From NCBI GenBank assembly GCA_050313995.1, contig JBNPMM010000003.1: 64,000 nt of DNA. One strand, 5' to 3'. This DNA comes from JAUMWX01 sp023394215. Its GTDB lineage: Bacteria; Bacillota; Clostridia; Tissierellales; Peptoniphilaceae. The notes beneath the pieces were generated by a model that ran no database searches, was not told where the DNA came from, and worked only from the letters and a program-made list of their open reading frames with translations. Each line of letters begins with the position of its first letter. Within the stretch, counting starts at the first letter, position 1. This document shows, in pieces, positions 1 to 8,446 of the stretch. A program made the translations under genes and the position numbers.

Positions 1-2
1 TG

Positions 3-122
3 GATGAAAAATATAAGCTTTTAGCAACAAACGGCTTGCTTGTAAAGAGGCCAATCCTTATTGACGGGGATAAAATTTTAGTAGGACCGCAAGTAAAAAA
101 ATATATAGAGAATGAATTATGA
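3..122 (+). CDS. ArsC/Spx-family protein, C-terminal fragment
   Basis: An open frame enters from the left edge and stops with TGA at 120-122. The last 39 residues include LLATNGLLVKRPILID and then GDKILVG, the conserved C-terminal block of the ArsC/YffB/Spx thioredoxin-fold family (arsenate-reductase-like proteins and Spx/MgsR regulators). The CxxC or CxxS active site would lie before the window, so reductase and transcription-factor members cannot be told apart. The stop overlaps the start of the next gene as ATGA, suggesting translational coupling. The family call rests on this tail alone. Confidence 0.7.
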   Translation, partial: DEKYKLLATNGLLVKRPILIDGDKILVGPQVKKYIENEL

Positions 123-1210
123 TTAAAGAAGGACTTAAAAGCCTCCAAGTATCCGAATTGGATACTTGGAAGGCCAGCAGGGCCTGGGAAGGGAAAAAGG
201 AGCTGCATGTTTTTTCTAAGGCTGATCTTACGAAGGGACATGGGGTGCTTTCAGCCTATGAAGAACAGGTAAAGGTAGTGAGAAAGTATATGAGTCATGA
301 ACTTAACATTACAATTAACCCCCTTGCCCTGTCGGATATAAACCATTTTCATACAATTAACCCTACATATTATCTTAGGAATAAGTTTTTTAAGAAGGGT
401 GTTTCTGTGGGCTATGTCCATTTTTTACCGGAAACCATGGATGAAAGTATAAGGCTTCCTAAGTTTGCAAGGAAGGTGTTTTACAATTATATTCTAAAGT
501 TTTATCAAAGTATGGATTATCTTGTAGTAGTAAATCCATATTTTATAGGGAAAATGGAAGAATGCGGCATAGATACGAAAAATACCAGGTACATACCGAA
601 TCTCGTTTCAAATGACGGCTTTTATAAGTTTTCTGAGGAAAAGAGGAGAGAATGCAGGGCTGAGTACGGTTTGAAGGATGATGACTTTTTGGTACTTGGA
701 GTAGGTCAACTTCAAACGAGAAAGGGAGTTTTTGAGTTTGTGGATATAGCTAAGGACATGCCCGATATAACTTTTTATTGGGCAGGGGGCTTCAGCCATG
801 GAGCTATTCAGGACGGTTATGAGGAAATAAAGGAGCTTCTTAAGACACCTCCTCAAAATACCAAATTTTTGGGCATTGTTGAGAGAGAAAAGATGAACAT
901 ACTATACAACATATGTGATTTAATGTTTCTTCCGTCATATTCGGAGCTTTTTCCAATGACTATACTTGAAGCTATGGCTTGCAATACTCCGATCCTTCTT
1001 AGGGATATAGAGCTTTATCTCGGCATTTTGGATGGATATTATCTTAAGGCATCGGACAACGACGGCTTCAAGGAGCAAATTCTTAAGATAAAAAATGACC
1101 CTGCTTACAGTCAAATGGCAAGGGAAATGGCTAAGAAAGGTAATGACTTTTACAGCGAAGAATCCATAGGCAGGATGTGGAAGGACTTTTATGAAGAAAT
1201 AGGTAAATAA
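119..1210 (+). CDS. GT4 glycosyltransferase, LafB/BgsA-like (glycolipid synthesis)
   Basis: 363 residues of a GT-B fold, family GT4 glycosyltransferase. Residues about 30-110 (VFSKADLTKGHGVLSAYEEQ, then HFHTINPTYYL and GYVHFLPETMD) match what I recall of LafB/BgsA enzymes, which add a second hexose to glucosyl-diacylglycerol for the lipoteichoic acid anchor. The C-terminal half has the nucleotide-sugar domain, with the VGQLQTRKG turn and the PSYSELFPMTILEAMA E-x7-E motif. It would act at the cytoplasmic face of the membrane. The ATG overlaps the upstream stop, and the protein runs about 28 residues longer at the N-terminus than LafB relatives. A 10-bp inverted repeat (145-169) lies in that extra part, so the true start may be later. 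The lipid acceptor is inferred from family resemblance. Confidence 0.75.
   Translation: MIKEGLKSLQVSELDTWKASRAWEGKKELHVFSKADLTKGHGVLSAYEEQVKVVRKYMSHELNITINPLALSDINHFHTINPTYYLRNKFFKKGVSVGYVHFLPETMDESIRLPKFARKVFYNYILKFYQSMDYLVVVNPYFIGKMEECGIDTKNTRYIPNLVSNDGFYKFSEEKRRECRAEYGLKDDDFLVLGVGQLQTRKGVFEFVDIAKDMPDITFYWAGGFSHGAIQDGYEEIKELLKTPPQNTKFLGIVEREKMNILYNICDLMFLPSYSELFPMTILEAMACNTPILLRDIELYLGILDGYYLKASDNDGFKEQILKIKNDPAYSQMAREMAKKGNDFYSEESIGRMWKDFYEEIGK
145..169. repeat. Perfect 10-bp inverted repeat at the glycosyltransferase 5' end
   Basis: CCAAGTATCC (145-154) and GGATACTTGG (160-169) flank a five-base loop, with GCCT (141-144) and AGGC (171-174) able to extend the stem past a bulge. There is no T-run, so it is not a standard terminator. 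It sits inside the first codons of the glycosyltransferase and could affect translation or mark the end of the upstream transcript. Confidence 0.6.
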
Positions 1211-1217
1211 TATAAGG

Positions 1218-1301
1218 CGAGGAATGATAGTTTTTTACTTTGAAGCTTTGAAAGAGCTTTTAGCAATAAGAACTAAAGATTTCCTCGTTTTTTGATATAA
1301 T
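1218..1301 (+). terminator. Terminator after the glycosyltransferase, overlapping the rlmD -10
   Basis: CGAGGAA near 1218 pairs with TTTCCTCG near 1281-1288, with extra pairing (TAGTTTT with AGAACTA) inside, followed directly by TTTTTT. A TATAAT hexamer at 1296-1301 just after the T-run is the probable -10 of the rlmD promoter. I do not see a convincing -35. Confidence 0.6.
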
Positions 1302-1342
1302 AAAATAAAGTTTAAAGAACATACAGGGCAAAAGAGGTAATA

Positions 1343-2956
1343 ATGGGAAAGTTAGTAGAAGGAATAATAAATAAGGCGGAATATCCGAATTTTTCATATA
1401 TAGAGGATAAGGGTATTAAATATAGATTTAAAGGCGGTATAAAGGGGCAAAAGGTCCTTATAAAACCCGGTAAAAAGATGGCGGTTACCAAGAGCAAGTT
1501 GATTTCAATTCTTGAAAAATCTCCCTTGGAAAAGGAAAAAGGCTGTCCTATGTTAAATGATTGCGGCGGTTGCAAGTTTCAGGAGCTTAGTCTTGATGAT
1601 GAATACAATTATAAAAAGGACATGATAAATGATCTTTATAAGCCTGTATGGAGTGAACCTATAAATCTTGTAAAATCTCCTCAAAGTTTTGCCTATAGGA
1701 ACAAGATGGAATATACATTTGGAGATAGTTATAAGGGAGGGCCCCTTGTTTTGGGGCTACATATGAAAAACAGGTTTTATGAAATACTTGATAATGAGTA
1801 TTGTAATATAGTAAACGAGGGATTTAATGCTATAAGAAGTTATACACAGGATTTTTTTAGAGAGAAGCAAATTTCTTTTTATCATAAAATTAGGCAGGAA
1901 GGAAGTCTAAAATTTTTCATAATAAGATACTCATTTTATCAGGATGCCTTTATGCTTAACCTGGTAACGGCGACGTCTCCCGATATAGACAAGTCTTTAT
2001 TTGAAGAGTATTTACAGGGTATAAAAAGTCTTCCCTACAAGGTTGTAAGCATTTATCACACCATATCCGATTCAAGCTCGGATGCCGTAAAACCTGATAA
2101 AATCAATCATATTTGGGGAGATGAATACCTCATAGAAGAGCTTCACGGACTTCTTTTCAAAATAAGCCCTTTTTCCTTCTTTCAACCAAATCCTAAGGGA
2201 GCCCAAAATCTTTTCAAAAAAGCCCTTCAATGTGCCGGAGATATATCAAATAAGACGGTCTATGATCTCTATAGCGGGACCGGAACTATATCACAAATAT
2301 TTGCCCAAAAAGCAAGATCGGTAGTAGGGGTTGAAATCGTGAAAGAGGCTGTTGAAAAGGCAAAAGAAAATGCCAAATTGAATAATTTGACAAACCTGGA
2401 CTTTAGGGCAAATGATGTTCTTCTTGAAATAGAAAACCTGAAGGAAAGCCCTGATATCTTAGTCTTGGATCCGCCCCGTGAAGGCATCCATCCAAAAGCC
2501 ATAGACAAGATAATTTCAATGGAGGCGGAAAAAATAATCTACATTTCCTGCAACCCCGTGACCCAAGTCAGAGATTTAAAAATATTTAAGGAATCAGGCT
2601 ATAGGATAGAGGAAATAGAGGCCTATGATCAGTTCGTGAGGACTTTTCATGTCGAGGCGGTGGCTCTTTTGTCCCGAAAAAATATCATGGAACATGTTTA
2701 TGTAGATTACGAACCAAAGGACAAGGATGTGCATGAGTTTAGAGAAGCGACCTATGAAGAAATAAAAGCGTGGGTGAAAGAAAATTATGGCTTTAATGTA
2801 ACTAATCTTTATATAGGGCAAGCGAAAACTAAACATGGATTTGATAAACGACCTAATTTTAATTTACCGAAATCAGATAATTCAATTGTACCAGAGTGTC
2901 CACCTGAAAAGATGGAAGCCATTGAAGCTGCATTTAAGTATTATAAAATGATTTAA
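1343..2956 (+). CDS. rlmD: 23S rRNA (uracil-C5)-methyltransferase with element-derived C-terminal tail
   Basis: 537 residues; transfers a methyl group from SAM to a uracil C5 in 23S rRNA (RlmD/RumA/TrmA family). An N-terminal iron-sulfur cysteine cluster is visible (CPMLNDCGGCKFQ, residues about 70-83). The SAM-binding YDLYSGTGTISQIFA and LDPPREGIHPKA blocks follow, then the catalytic cysteine in YISCNP and the usual end motif FHVEAVALL at 435-443. Normal family members end about there. This one runs on for about 90 residues (447-537), containing EATYEEIKAWVKENYGF and PECPPEKMEAIEAA, a tail I associate with integrative elements inserted in this gene. A degraded second copy of the tail lies at 30527-30850. 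No terminator follows; the next gene starts 34 bp downstream. Confidence 0.9.
   Translation: MGKLVEGIINKAEYPNFSYIEDKGIKYRFKGGIKGQKVLIKPGKKMAVTKSKLISILEKSPLEKEKGCPMLNDCGGCKFQELSLDDEYNYKKDMINDLYKPVWSEPINLVKSPQSFAYRNKMEYTFGDSYKGGPLVLGLHMKNRFYEILDNEYCNIVNEGFNAIRSYTQDFFREKQISFYHKIRQEGSLKFFIIRYSFYQDAFMLNLVTATSPDIDKSLFEEYLQGIKSLPYKVVSIYHTISDSSSDAVKPDKINHIWGDEYLIEELHGLLFKISPFSFFQPNPKGAQNLFKKALQCAGDISNKTVYDLYSGTGTISQIFAQKARSVVGVEIVKEAVEKAKENAKLNNLTNLDFRANDVLLEIENLKESPDILVLDPPREGIHPKAIDKIISMEAEKIIYISCNPVTQVRDLKIFKESGYRIEEIEAYDQFVRTFHVEAVALLSRKNIMEHVYVDYEPKDKDVHEFREATYEEIKAWVKENYGFNVTNLYIGQAKTKHGFDKRPNFNLPKSDNSIVPECPPEKMEAIEAAFKYYKMI
2640..2680 (+). other. Putative attL: integration site in the rlmD 3' end
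   Basis: CATGTCGAG (2648-2656), encoding His-Val-Glu of the rlmD end motif, is the shared core also found at the last codons of the serine recombinase (16739-16747), in the rlmD-tail remnant (30527-30535) and at 34107-34115. rlmD (rumA) 3' ends are known insertion sites of serine-recombinase elements in Firmicutes. The exact crossover dinucleotide is not determinable here; GA or AG in the GAG triplet is a guess. Confidence 0.6.
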
Positions 2957-2990
2957 AATTAGAATATTATTAAAATTTTAAGGAGGTAAA

Positions 2991-3707
2991 ATGTCTCAAG
3001 AATTTGTCATTAAGATTTTAAAAGAATATTATAAATGGGAAAAAATAAAAATAGATTATGAAAATAAGACTTATCACGAAAAAGATAAATTAAGATTAGA
3101 ATATGATGAAGACGCGAAATACTATTATAATGAATTAGGATATTCAAAAGAGAAATCTTTACATGCGGATACTATGGTCTCATTTTGGACTATTTATAAG
3201 AGATTATTAAAACTGGAAGCTAATTGGGAAGTCTCAAAGACTTTATCTAGTTTAAACGGTTTATTATCTCAAATAAATGCAAGATGGGACAATGATTTTA
3301 CAGAAAAAATTATCCAAGTTAATAATTATGTCGAAAACTTTGCAAAATATTGTTATACAAAAGGTAACTATATTTTACTTCCTCATAGAAGAATGAATAA
3401 TGAGAGATACCAAAAACTAGAAGACAGAATTGCTCTAACAATATATGAATGTTTTTATGGGGGAATACTTAGTAAATACTTTATTAATAATGAGAGTTTA
3501 ATAAATTGGGTCGAGGAACAGAACTTAACTAGCCTTTTTTATAAAAATTACGTATCAAAAGATAATATTAACTGGTTTATTAAAAACGAAAATAATCATA
3601 AATTAATATCAGAGATGAATAAAGAAGAAATAAATAATTATATTGAAAATTCTATTCATTTAATAATAAATAGAAACAGAATAATAGAAAAACAGATAAC
3701 ATTTTAA
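2991..3707 (+). CDS. Uncharacterised protein, first gene of the island
   Basis: 238 residues behind an ideal AAGGAGGT site, starting 34 bp after rlmD. I do not recognise the family. The protein looks soluble, mostly helical, rich in Lys, Asn, Tyr and Trp, with no signal peptide or membrane segment. A central stretch with RWDND and HRRMNNERYQKLEDRIALTIYE (about 98-155) is its most distinctive part. It lies 61 bp before the OLD-like nuclease, on the same strand and with similarly low GC, so it may be a partner of that nuclease or an independent anti-phage gene. This is inferred from position only. Confidence 0.7.
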   Translation: MSQEFVIKILKEYYKWEKIKIDYENKTYHEKDKLRLEYDEDAKYYYNELGYSKEKSLHADTMVSFWTIYKRLLKLEANWEVSKTLSSLNGLLSQINARWDNDFTEKIIQVNNYVENFAKYCYTKGNYILLPHRRMNNERYQKLEDRIALTIYECFYGGILSKYFINNESLINWVEEQNLTSLFYKNYVSKDNINWFIKNENNHKLISEMNKEEINNYIENSIHLIINRNRIIEKQITF

Positions 3708-3768
3708 ATAATTTATTATGTTTTGTATAATAGTATTTGATAAGAAAGACAAAAGAGGGATGAAATAT

Positions 3769-5529
3769 ATGAAAATTGTAAGTTTTGAAATTAATAATTA
3801 TCGTTCTTATAAAAACTCAGATAATCAAATAGAAATAAACAAAGATATTTCAGTATTAGTAGGACAAAACAATGTAGGAAAAACAAATATTTTGAGGGCG
3901 ATTTTTTTATTTTTCAATCCTAATTTATATAATCCTATTATTGACAGAAATTATATTAAGAAGATTACTGGTGGTGCATCAAAAGACCCTAAAATCAAAA
4001 TGACAATAATTGATGATATTACATTTAAAGACCAAATTCAATCATTAAAATATACAATAAACTGTGATTTAAATTCTTCTGAAAAAGATTATTATTCTGT
4101 TAATATAACAGATAAAAACATAGTAAATAATAAATTGAATACATCCGGGAAAATAAAATCATTCTTGGAAAAAAATTTCAAAATTATTTTCTTAAGCACA
4201 ACAGATGAAGATTTTACTATCCAATCAAGAAATTTAATAAATAGAATGATTTTAGAGTATTTTAAAAGTAAAAAATCTGTGGTGAAGACTACTATTAAGG
4301 ACTTCGAAAAAGCTTATGATAGCCTAATTGATACATTTTCTACAAATTTAGGTGATATTGAAGAAGAGTTAGGGCAAGATTTTAAATTGTTGAATGATGC
4401 TGGCATGGAAATAAAACCTAAATTGATAATAGATGAAACTGAAACGCTGACTCAATTTTTACAACAAAGAATAGTATTAAAACTAGATGATAGTTATGAA
4501 CAGGAAATATCTCAAAAGGGAGCAGGAATTCAAAGAACTTCATTAATTATCTTATCGTATTTTCTTTTAGAAGCGTTATATCCTAAGTATAGTAAAATTA
4601 TGTTGATAGATGAACCAGAAGCGTATTTGTATCCATTATTGGTTGAAAGTATCAAGCAAAAAATACAAGATTTTTCTTTTAGAGATATGAATTCTAATAC
4701 AATTATTACAACACATTCAAGTGTGTTTTTGCGTGAAATAAATAATAAGAATTATAATTTTTATAATATAAAACAAAATTTGGAAGAAAAAACTTATAAA
4801 AGAAGTATTAATGACATTGATATAAATAAGTACTCAGTGATATCTATGTTTAACAAAAGAACTAAGTATGAAGTATTGAAAAACTATGGATTATTATATT
4901 CTATTGATAATTATGAGGATATCATTATTTGTGAAGGTAAAACAGATTGTAATTATCTTATTGAAATTATTAAAGGTCAAGAATTTTATCCTCAGATACG
5001 ATATGGATCATATTCTTATGATAGCTCAATAAATAATGAAGAGAAGGATTTCAATTATGACTATGTAGGTAGGGGAGCAAATGCAATACTTAATATTCTT
5101 GCTTTTTTAGACAATATTAGCCCAATATATAGAAATGTTTTTATATTGTTGGATGGAGACAAAGAGGGTAAAGATGTAGCGAAAAAAATTAAACCTAATG
5201 AATATAGTAATTTAAATATAAAAGTGCATAATATAGATGAAGATATGGTCGTGGAAGATAAAGTATTTTCTAGATCAAATTTTATTAAATATATTATAGA
5301 ATCCTTTGAAGAAATTGATGATAAGGAACTTAATAATTTTTATAGTGCATCAGGTAATTTAGAAAAATCAGTTGTAGAAGTTTTAAGGAAATATTTGGAA
5401 GCATATAATCCAGGCGTTGACATAAATAAAATTAAACACAAATTATCTGTAAATTTAGAAAACAAAGTTGTTGAAGGCGATTGGATATTAACAGAATTGA
5501 TTAGCTTTTTTAAAGAAGAAATAGCGTGA
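3769..5529 (+). CDS. OLD-family ATP-dependent endonuclease (AAA ATPase + TOPRIM)
   Basis: 586 residues from the chosen ATG at 3769, which has GAGGG nine bases upstream; in-frame ATGs at 3718 and 3760 have poorer spacing. The N-terminal SMC/RecF-like ATPase has Walker A GQNNVGKT (about 29-36), a signature region near QKGAGIQR, Walker B IMLIDEPEAYLYP and the H-loop TTHSS. A C-terminal TOPRIM domain follows, with the glutamate in IICEGKTD and the acidic LLDGDKEGKD. OLD proteins are DNA nucleases of phage-exclusion systems, related to GajA of Gabija. No GajB-type UvrD helicase is adjacent; the neighbours are an unknown gene and a type II restriction system. A defence role is likely, the exact system type unknown. 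Confidence 0.85.
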   Translation: MKIVSFEINNYRSYKNSDNQIEINKDISVLVGQNNVGKTNILRAIFLFFNPNLYNPIIDRNYIKKITGGASKDPKIKMTIIDDITFKDQIQSLKYTINCDLNSSEKDYYSVNITDKNIVNNKLNTSGKIKSFLEKNFKIIFLSTTDEDFTIQSRNLINRMILEYFKSKKSVVKTTIKDFEKAYDSLIDTFSTNLGDIEEELGQDFKLLNDAGMEIKPKLIIDETETLTQFLQQRIVLKLDDSYEQEISQKGAGIQRTSLIILSYFLLEALYPKYSKIMLIDEPEAYLYPLLVESIKQKIQDFSFRDMNSNTIITTHSSVFLREINNKNYNFYNIKQNLEEKTYKRSINDIDINKYSVISMFNKRTKYEVLKNYGLLYSIDNYEDIIICEGKTDCNYLIEIIKGQEFYPQIRYGSYSYDSSINNEEKDFNYDYVGRGANAILNILAFLDNISPIYRNVFILLDGDKEGKDVAKKIKPNEYSNLNIKVHNIDEDMVVEDKVFSRSNFIKYIIESFEEIDDKELNNFYSASGNLEKSVVEVLRKYLEAYNPGVDINKIKHKLSVNLENKVVEGDWILTELISFFKEEIA

Positions 5530-5551
5530 TGTTAAATAATAAGGAGAATTT

Positions 5552-6400
5552 ATGAGAAAGAAAAATATTATGATTTCTCCAATACTTAAATGGGTTGGAG
5601 GAAAAAGGCAGTTACTTAAAGATATAAAAGAACTTATGCCAAAACAAATTACCACGTATGTAGAGCCTTTTGTAGGTGGAGGTGCTTTGTTTTTTGATTT
5701 ACAACCTAATAAAGCTATAATAAATGACTATAATGAGGAACTTATTAATGTTTATAAAGTTGTAAAGGAAGAGCCTGAAAAACTATTAAGTATTTTAACA
5801 AAACATGATGAATTAAATAGTGAAGATTATTTCTATACAATAAGAGCATTAGATAGAGATGATGAATATTTTGAAATGAGCGATGTAGAAAAAGCTGCAA
5901 GAATAATATATCTAAATAAAACTTGTTATAATGGTTTATTTAGGGTTAATCAAGCTGGGCAGTTTAATACTCCCTACGGAAAATATAAAAATCCAAATAT
6001 AATAAATAGACCAACAATTTTAGCTATGTCAAAGTATTTTAATGATATGGAAAGTTTAAAAATAATCTCAGGAGATTATACTAATGCTTTAAAGGGTTTA
6101 AGGAAAGGTTCTTTTGTATATTTTGATCCACCTTATTTACCTATTTCATCATCATCTTCATTCACTGGATATACAGACCAAGGATTTGGTTATGATGAGC
6201 AAGTTAGATTAAAAAAGGAATGTGACAAATTAGATAAAAGAGGTATAAAATTTATGTTGTCTAATTCAGACCATCCTAAAATAAGGGAATTATATAAAGA
6301 TTATACAATTATTACAGTTAAGGCTAATAGGTCGATTAATAGTAACGCTAATAAACGTGGAGAAATTAACGAGGTTTTAGTAATAAATTATGAAAAATAA
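5552..6400 (+). CDS. Dam-type (D12 class) DNA adenine methyltransferase
   Basis: 282 residues. Transfers methyl groups to N6 of adenine, with GATC the usual target of close relatives. The SAM-binding PILKWVGGKRQLL (about 9-21) and EPFVGGGALFFDL are at the N-terminus, and the catalytic DPPY appears as VYFDPPYLP (about 190-198), the alpha-class order of DpnM/Dam. The start at 5552 has AAGGAG nine bases upstream. It lies 22 bp after the OLD gene, and its end overlaps the following endonuclease gene by 11 bp. It is therefore most likely the protecting half of a type II restriction-modification pair. The actual recognition sequence is not readable from the protein. Confidence 0.9.
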   Translation: MRKKNIMISPILKWVGGKRQLLKDIKELMPKQITTYVEPFVGGGALFFDLQPNKAIINDYNEELINVYKVVKEEPEKLLSILTKHDELNSEDYFYTIRALDRDDEYFEMSDVEKAARIIYLNKTCYNGLFRVNQAGQFNTPYGKYKNPNIINRPTILAMSKYFNDMESLKIISGDYTNALKGLRKGSFVYFDPPYLPISSSSSFTGYTDQGFGYDEQVRLKKECDKLDKRGIKFMLSNSDHPKIRELYKDYTIITVKANRSINSNANKRGEINEVLVINYEK

Positions 6401-7736
6401 CGAAAAAAATATTAGACCTACAATTAGTAAAGCTTGGGATATGATTTTTAGTGCTTTAAATATCAGGAAAAAGATAAAAGAAGATGGTTATTTCATTATT
6501 ACAGCGAATGATATAAAAAAGTATGGTGGGAACGTTGAGCCTCGTAACATGGCTAAATGGGATAGTTCTGAGCTATTGCCTAAAGCATTTAAAGAAAATA
6601 ATGTAAATATTTTACCAATAAGTAGAGGTAAATATATAATTAGTGATTTTGATTTATATGAAAATATACCTGATTTGACTGAAAGTGTATTAGAAATGCA
6701 AAAGATTGATATACCCAATTATGAGACTATATCTGTAGATAATATTACTTCTGAGTCAAAAGCAATTAATGTTCTTTTATTAACCAAGATATTAGATAAT
6801 TTTTTAGAAGAAGACGATAATATTAACACATTTAATGGACGAGAAGGTACAGGTAAATTTAGTTTTTTTATTGATAGATTAAGTAGAGAACCGCTAAAGA
6901 TAGATGTTAATTCAGCACAATGCGAAATCGATGCAGGATTGGAAAATGAAAGTTCAATTGTAATTATTGAAGCTAAAAACGTTGTTCATAAAGATTTTCA
7001 TATTAGACAATTGTACTATCCATTTAGATCTTGGGAGAAGAAAGTAAATAAGCCTATTAGATTGTTATTTGTAGTTTATTCTAATGAAATTTATAGGATT
7101 TTTGAATATGAATTTGAAGAGAAAGAGAATTATTCATCTATTAAATTAATAAATGGTAAAAATTATTCACTTCAAGATACAGATATTAATATGGAAGATT
7201 TATATAGAGTTTATAGCGAAACATCTGTTAAATTTGATGATAAAGAGGATTTGGAAAAGAAGAATAGGATACCATTTATTCAAGCGGACTCATTTGATAG
7301 ATTGATTTCTTTAATTGAGAATATATCTGATAAACCAATTACAGAACTTGAGATTTCTGAGCTAATGCTATTTGAACCAAGGCAATCAAATTATTATTTT
7401 AATGCTGGGAGATATCTTGGATTATTAGAAAAGAAGAAAGTATTCGATAAGGGAAAAAATAGATATATTACAAAAGTTTATGCTACAGATTTTACTAAAA
7501 AAATATTGAAGTTAAAATACAAAGAAAGACAATTAATGTATGTAAAATTGATATTGGAGCATAAAATATTTAATGAATTTTTTATCAAATCTTATAATAC
7601 AGGAGAATTGCCTGAAAAAGAACTAGTTGAAAAAAGGATGAGAGAGCTAAATGTTTGTGGTGAGAAGCTAATTGATAGGAGATCAAGCTCTGTTATTGGA
7701 TGGCTTAATTGGATTATTAATCTAACAAAAATATAA
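6390..7736 (+). CDS. Probable type II restriction endonuclease (PD-(D/E)XK-like)
   Basis: 448 residues, overlapping the methylase gene by 11 bp. Residues about 178-196 hold CEIDAGLENESS followed by IVIIEAKNV, which fits the nuclease core of an acidic residue (D) upstream of E-x-K. The next part (HKDFHIRQLYYPFRSW, then a beta-rich RLLFVVYSNEIYRIFEY) looks like the conserved remainder of the fold. The N-terminal 90 residues may be a DNA-recognition domain and the C-terminus (about 340-448) a winged-helix-like region. The pairing with an adjacent Dam-like methylase makes a restriction role the best reading. I cannot name a close enzyme such as DpnII with certainty. Confidence 0.7.
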   Translation: MKNNEKNIRPTISKAWDMIFSALNIRKKIKEDGYFIITANDIKKYGGNVEPRNMAKWDSSELLPKAFKENNVNILPISRGKYIISDFDLYENIPDLTESVLEMQKIDIPNYETISVDNITSESKAINVLLLTKILDNFLEEDDNINTFNGREGTGKFSFFIDRLSREPLKIDVNSAQCEIDAGLENESSIVIIEAKNVVHKDFHIRQLYYPFRSWEKKVNKPIRLLFVVYSNEIYRIFEYEFEEKENYSSIKLINGKNYSLQDTDINMEDLYRVYSETSVKFDDKEDLEKKNRIPFIQADSFDRLISLIENISDKPITELEISELMLFEPRQSNYYFNAGRYLGLLEKKKVFDKGKNRYITKVYATDFTKKILKLKYKERQLMYVKLILEHKIFNEFFIKSYNTGELPEKELVEKRMRELNVCGEKLIDRRSSSVIGWLNWIINLTKI

Positions 7737-7759
7737 TATAATTAAAAAGAGGTGATAAG

Positions 7760-8386
7760 ATGCTTTTTTTAAATGTTCCATACAATGAAAAAGATGATGT
7801 AAAATATTTGGGGGCAAAATGGAACCCTGATATAAAAAAATGGTATGTAGAAGAAAAAGAAGATTACCATAAATTTTTGAAATGGATTATGGCTCAGGGC
7901 AATATGGTAATTATTGATTCAATTTATGTTGTTGAAGGCTTACATAAGTGTTTCAAGTGTGGAAATTATACTAGAGTAATCGGATTTGGAATAGATAATC
8001 ATTTTAGCACAAATTCATCTCCTGAGGATTATGATATTTATCAAGAGGATATTCATATTGTTGGCTCAATAAATCCTATACCAAAGAAATTGTTGACATT
8101 TTTACAAAAAAAATATAATTACAAGGAGAGATATTCTTACACAACTAATACAAATAATATTAGTAACTGCTGTGATCACTGCGACATTTTACAAGGAGAT
8201 TTTTTTATTTATAATGAGGTTGATAGTCCTTTCTTTATACATTCTAAAGATGAAGTAGAAAAATTAATTATTTATAAAATAAAATTGAAAAATGATTTAA
8301 TTGTTAATTGTAATGATGGAGAAGCTTCCTTTGATTATATGTTTAAGAAATATGGAAAAATAGTAGAATTAAATATTGAAATCTGA
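7760..8386 (+). CDS. DUF5710-domain protein with zinc-ribbon-like cysteines
   Basis: 208 residues. The first 45 (FLNVPYNEKDDVKYLGAKW, then NPDIKKWYV) are a DUF5710 domain, a small module common in mobile-element primases and accessory proteins. A CFKCG pair (about 67-71) and a CCDHC group (about 138-142) could together bind zinc. The remainder is not recognised. It is the last gene of the run starting at 2991, 23 bp after the endonuclease, and is followed by a strong terminator. A nucleic-acid-binding accessory role is plausible from the zinc-ribbon pattern only. Confidence 0.75.
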   Translation: MLFLNVPYNEKDDVKYLGAKWNPDIKKWYVEEKEDYHKFLKWIMAQGNMVIIDSIYVVEGLHKCFKCGNYTRVIGFGIDNHFSTNSSPEDYDIYQEDIHIVGSINPIPKKLLTFLQKKYNYKERYSYTTNTNNISNCCDHCDILQGDFFIYNEVDSPFFIHSKDEVEKLIIYKIKLKNDLIVNCNDGEASFDYMFKKYGKIVELNIEI

Positions 8387-8404
8387 TAATTAATAAGATT
8401 AAAA

Positions 8405-8446
8405 ATACACTCACAAATAAGCAAATATTTGTGAGTGTATTTTTTT
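8405..8446 (+). terminator. Strong rho-independent terminator of the defence operon
   Basis: A perfect 15-bp stem (8405-8419 with 8426-8440), six-base loop and a T-run. It is the first clear terminator on the plus strand after rlmD, so rlmD and the four to five genes behind it may share a transcript. Confidence 0.9.

Noticed and set aside
3769..8386. Gabija system
   Set aside because: The OLD-like nuclease has no UvrD-type GajB helicase beside it; its neighbours form a type II restriction pair.
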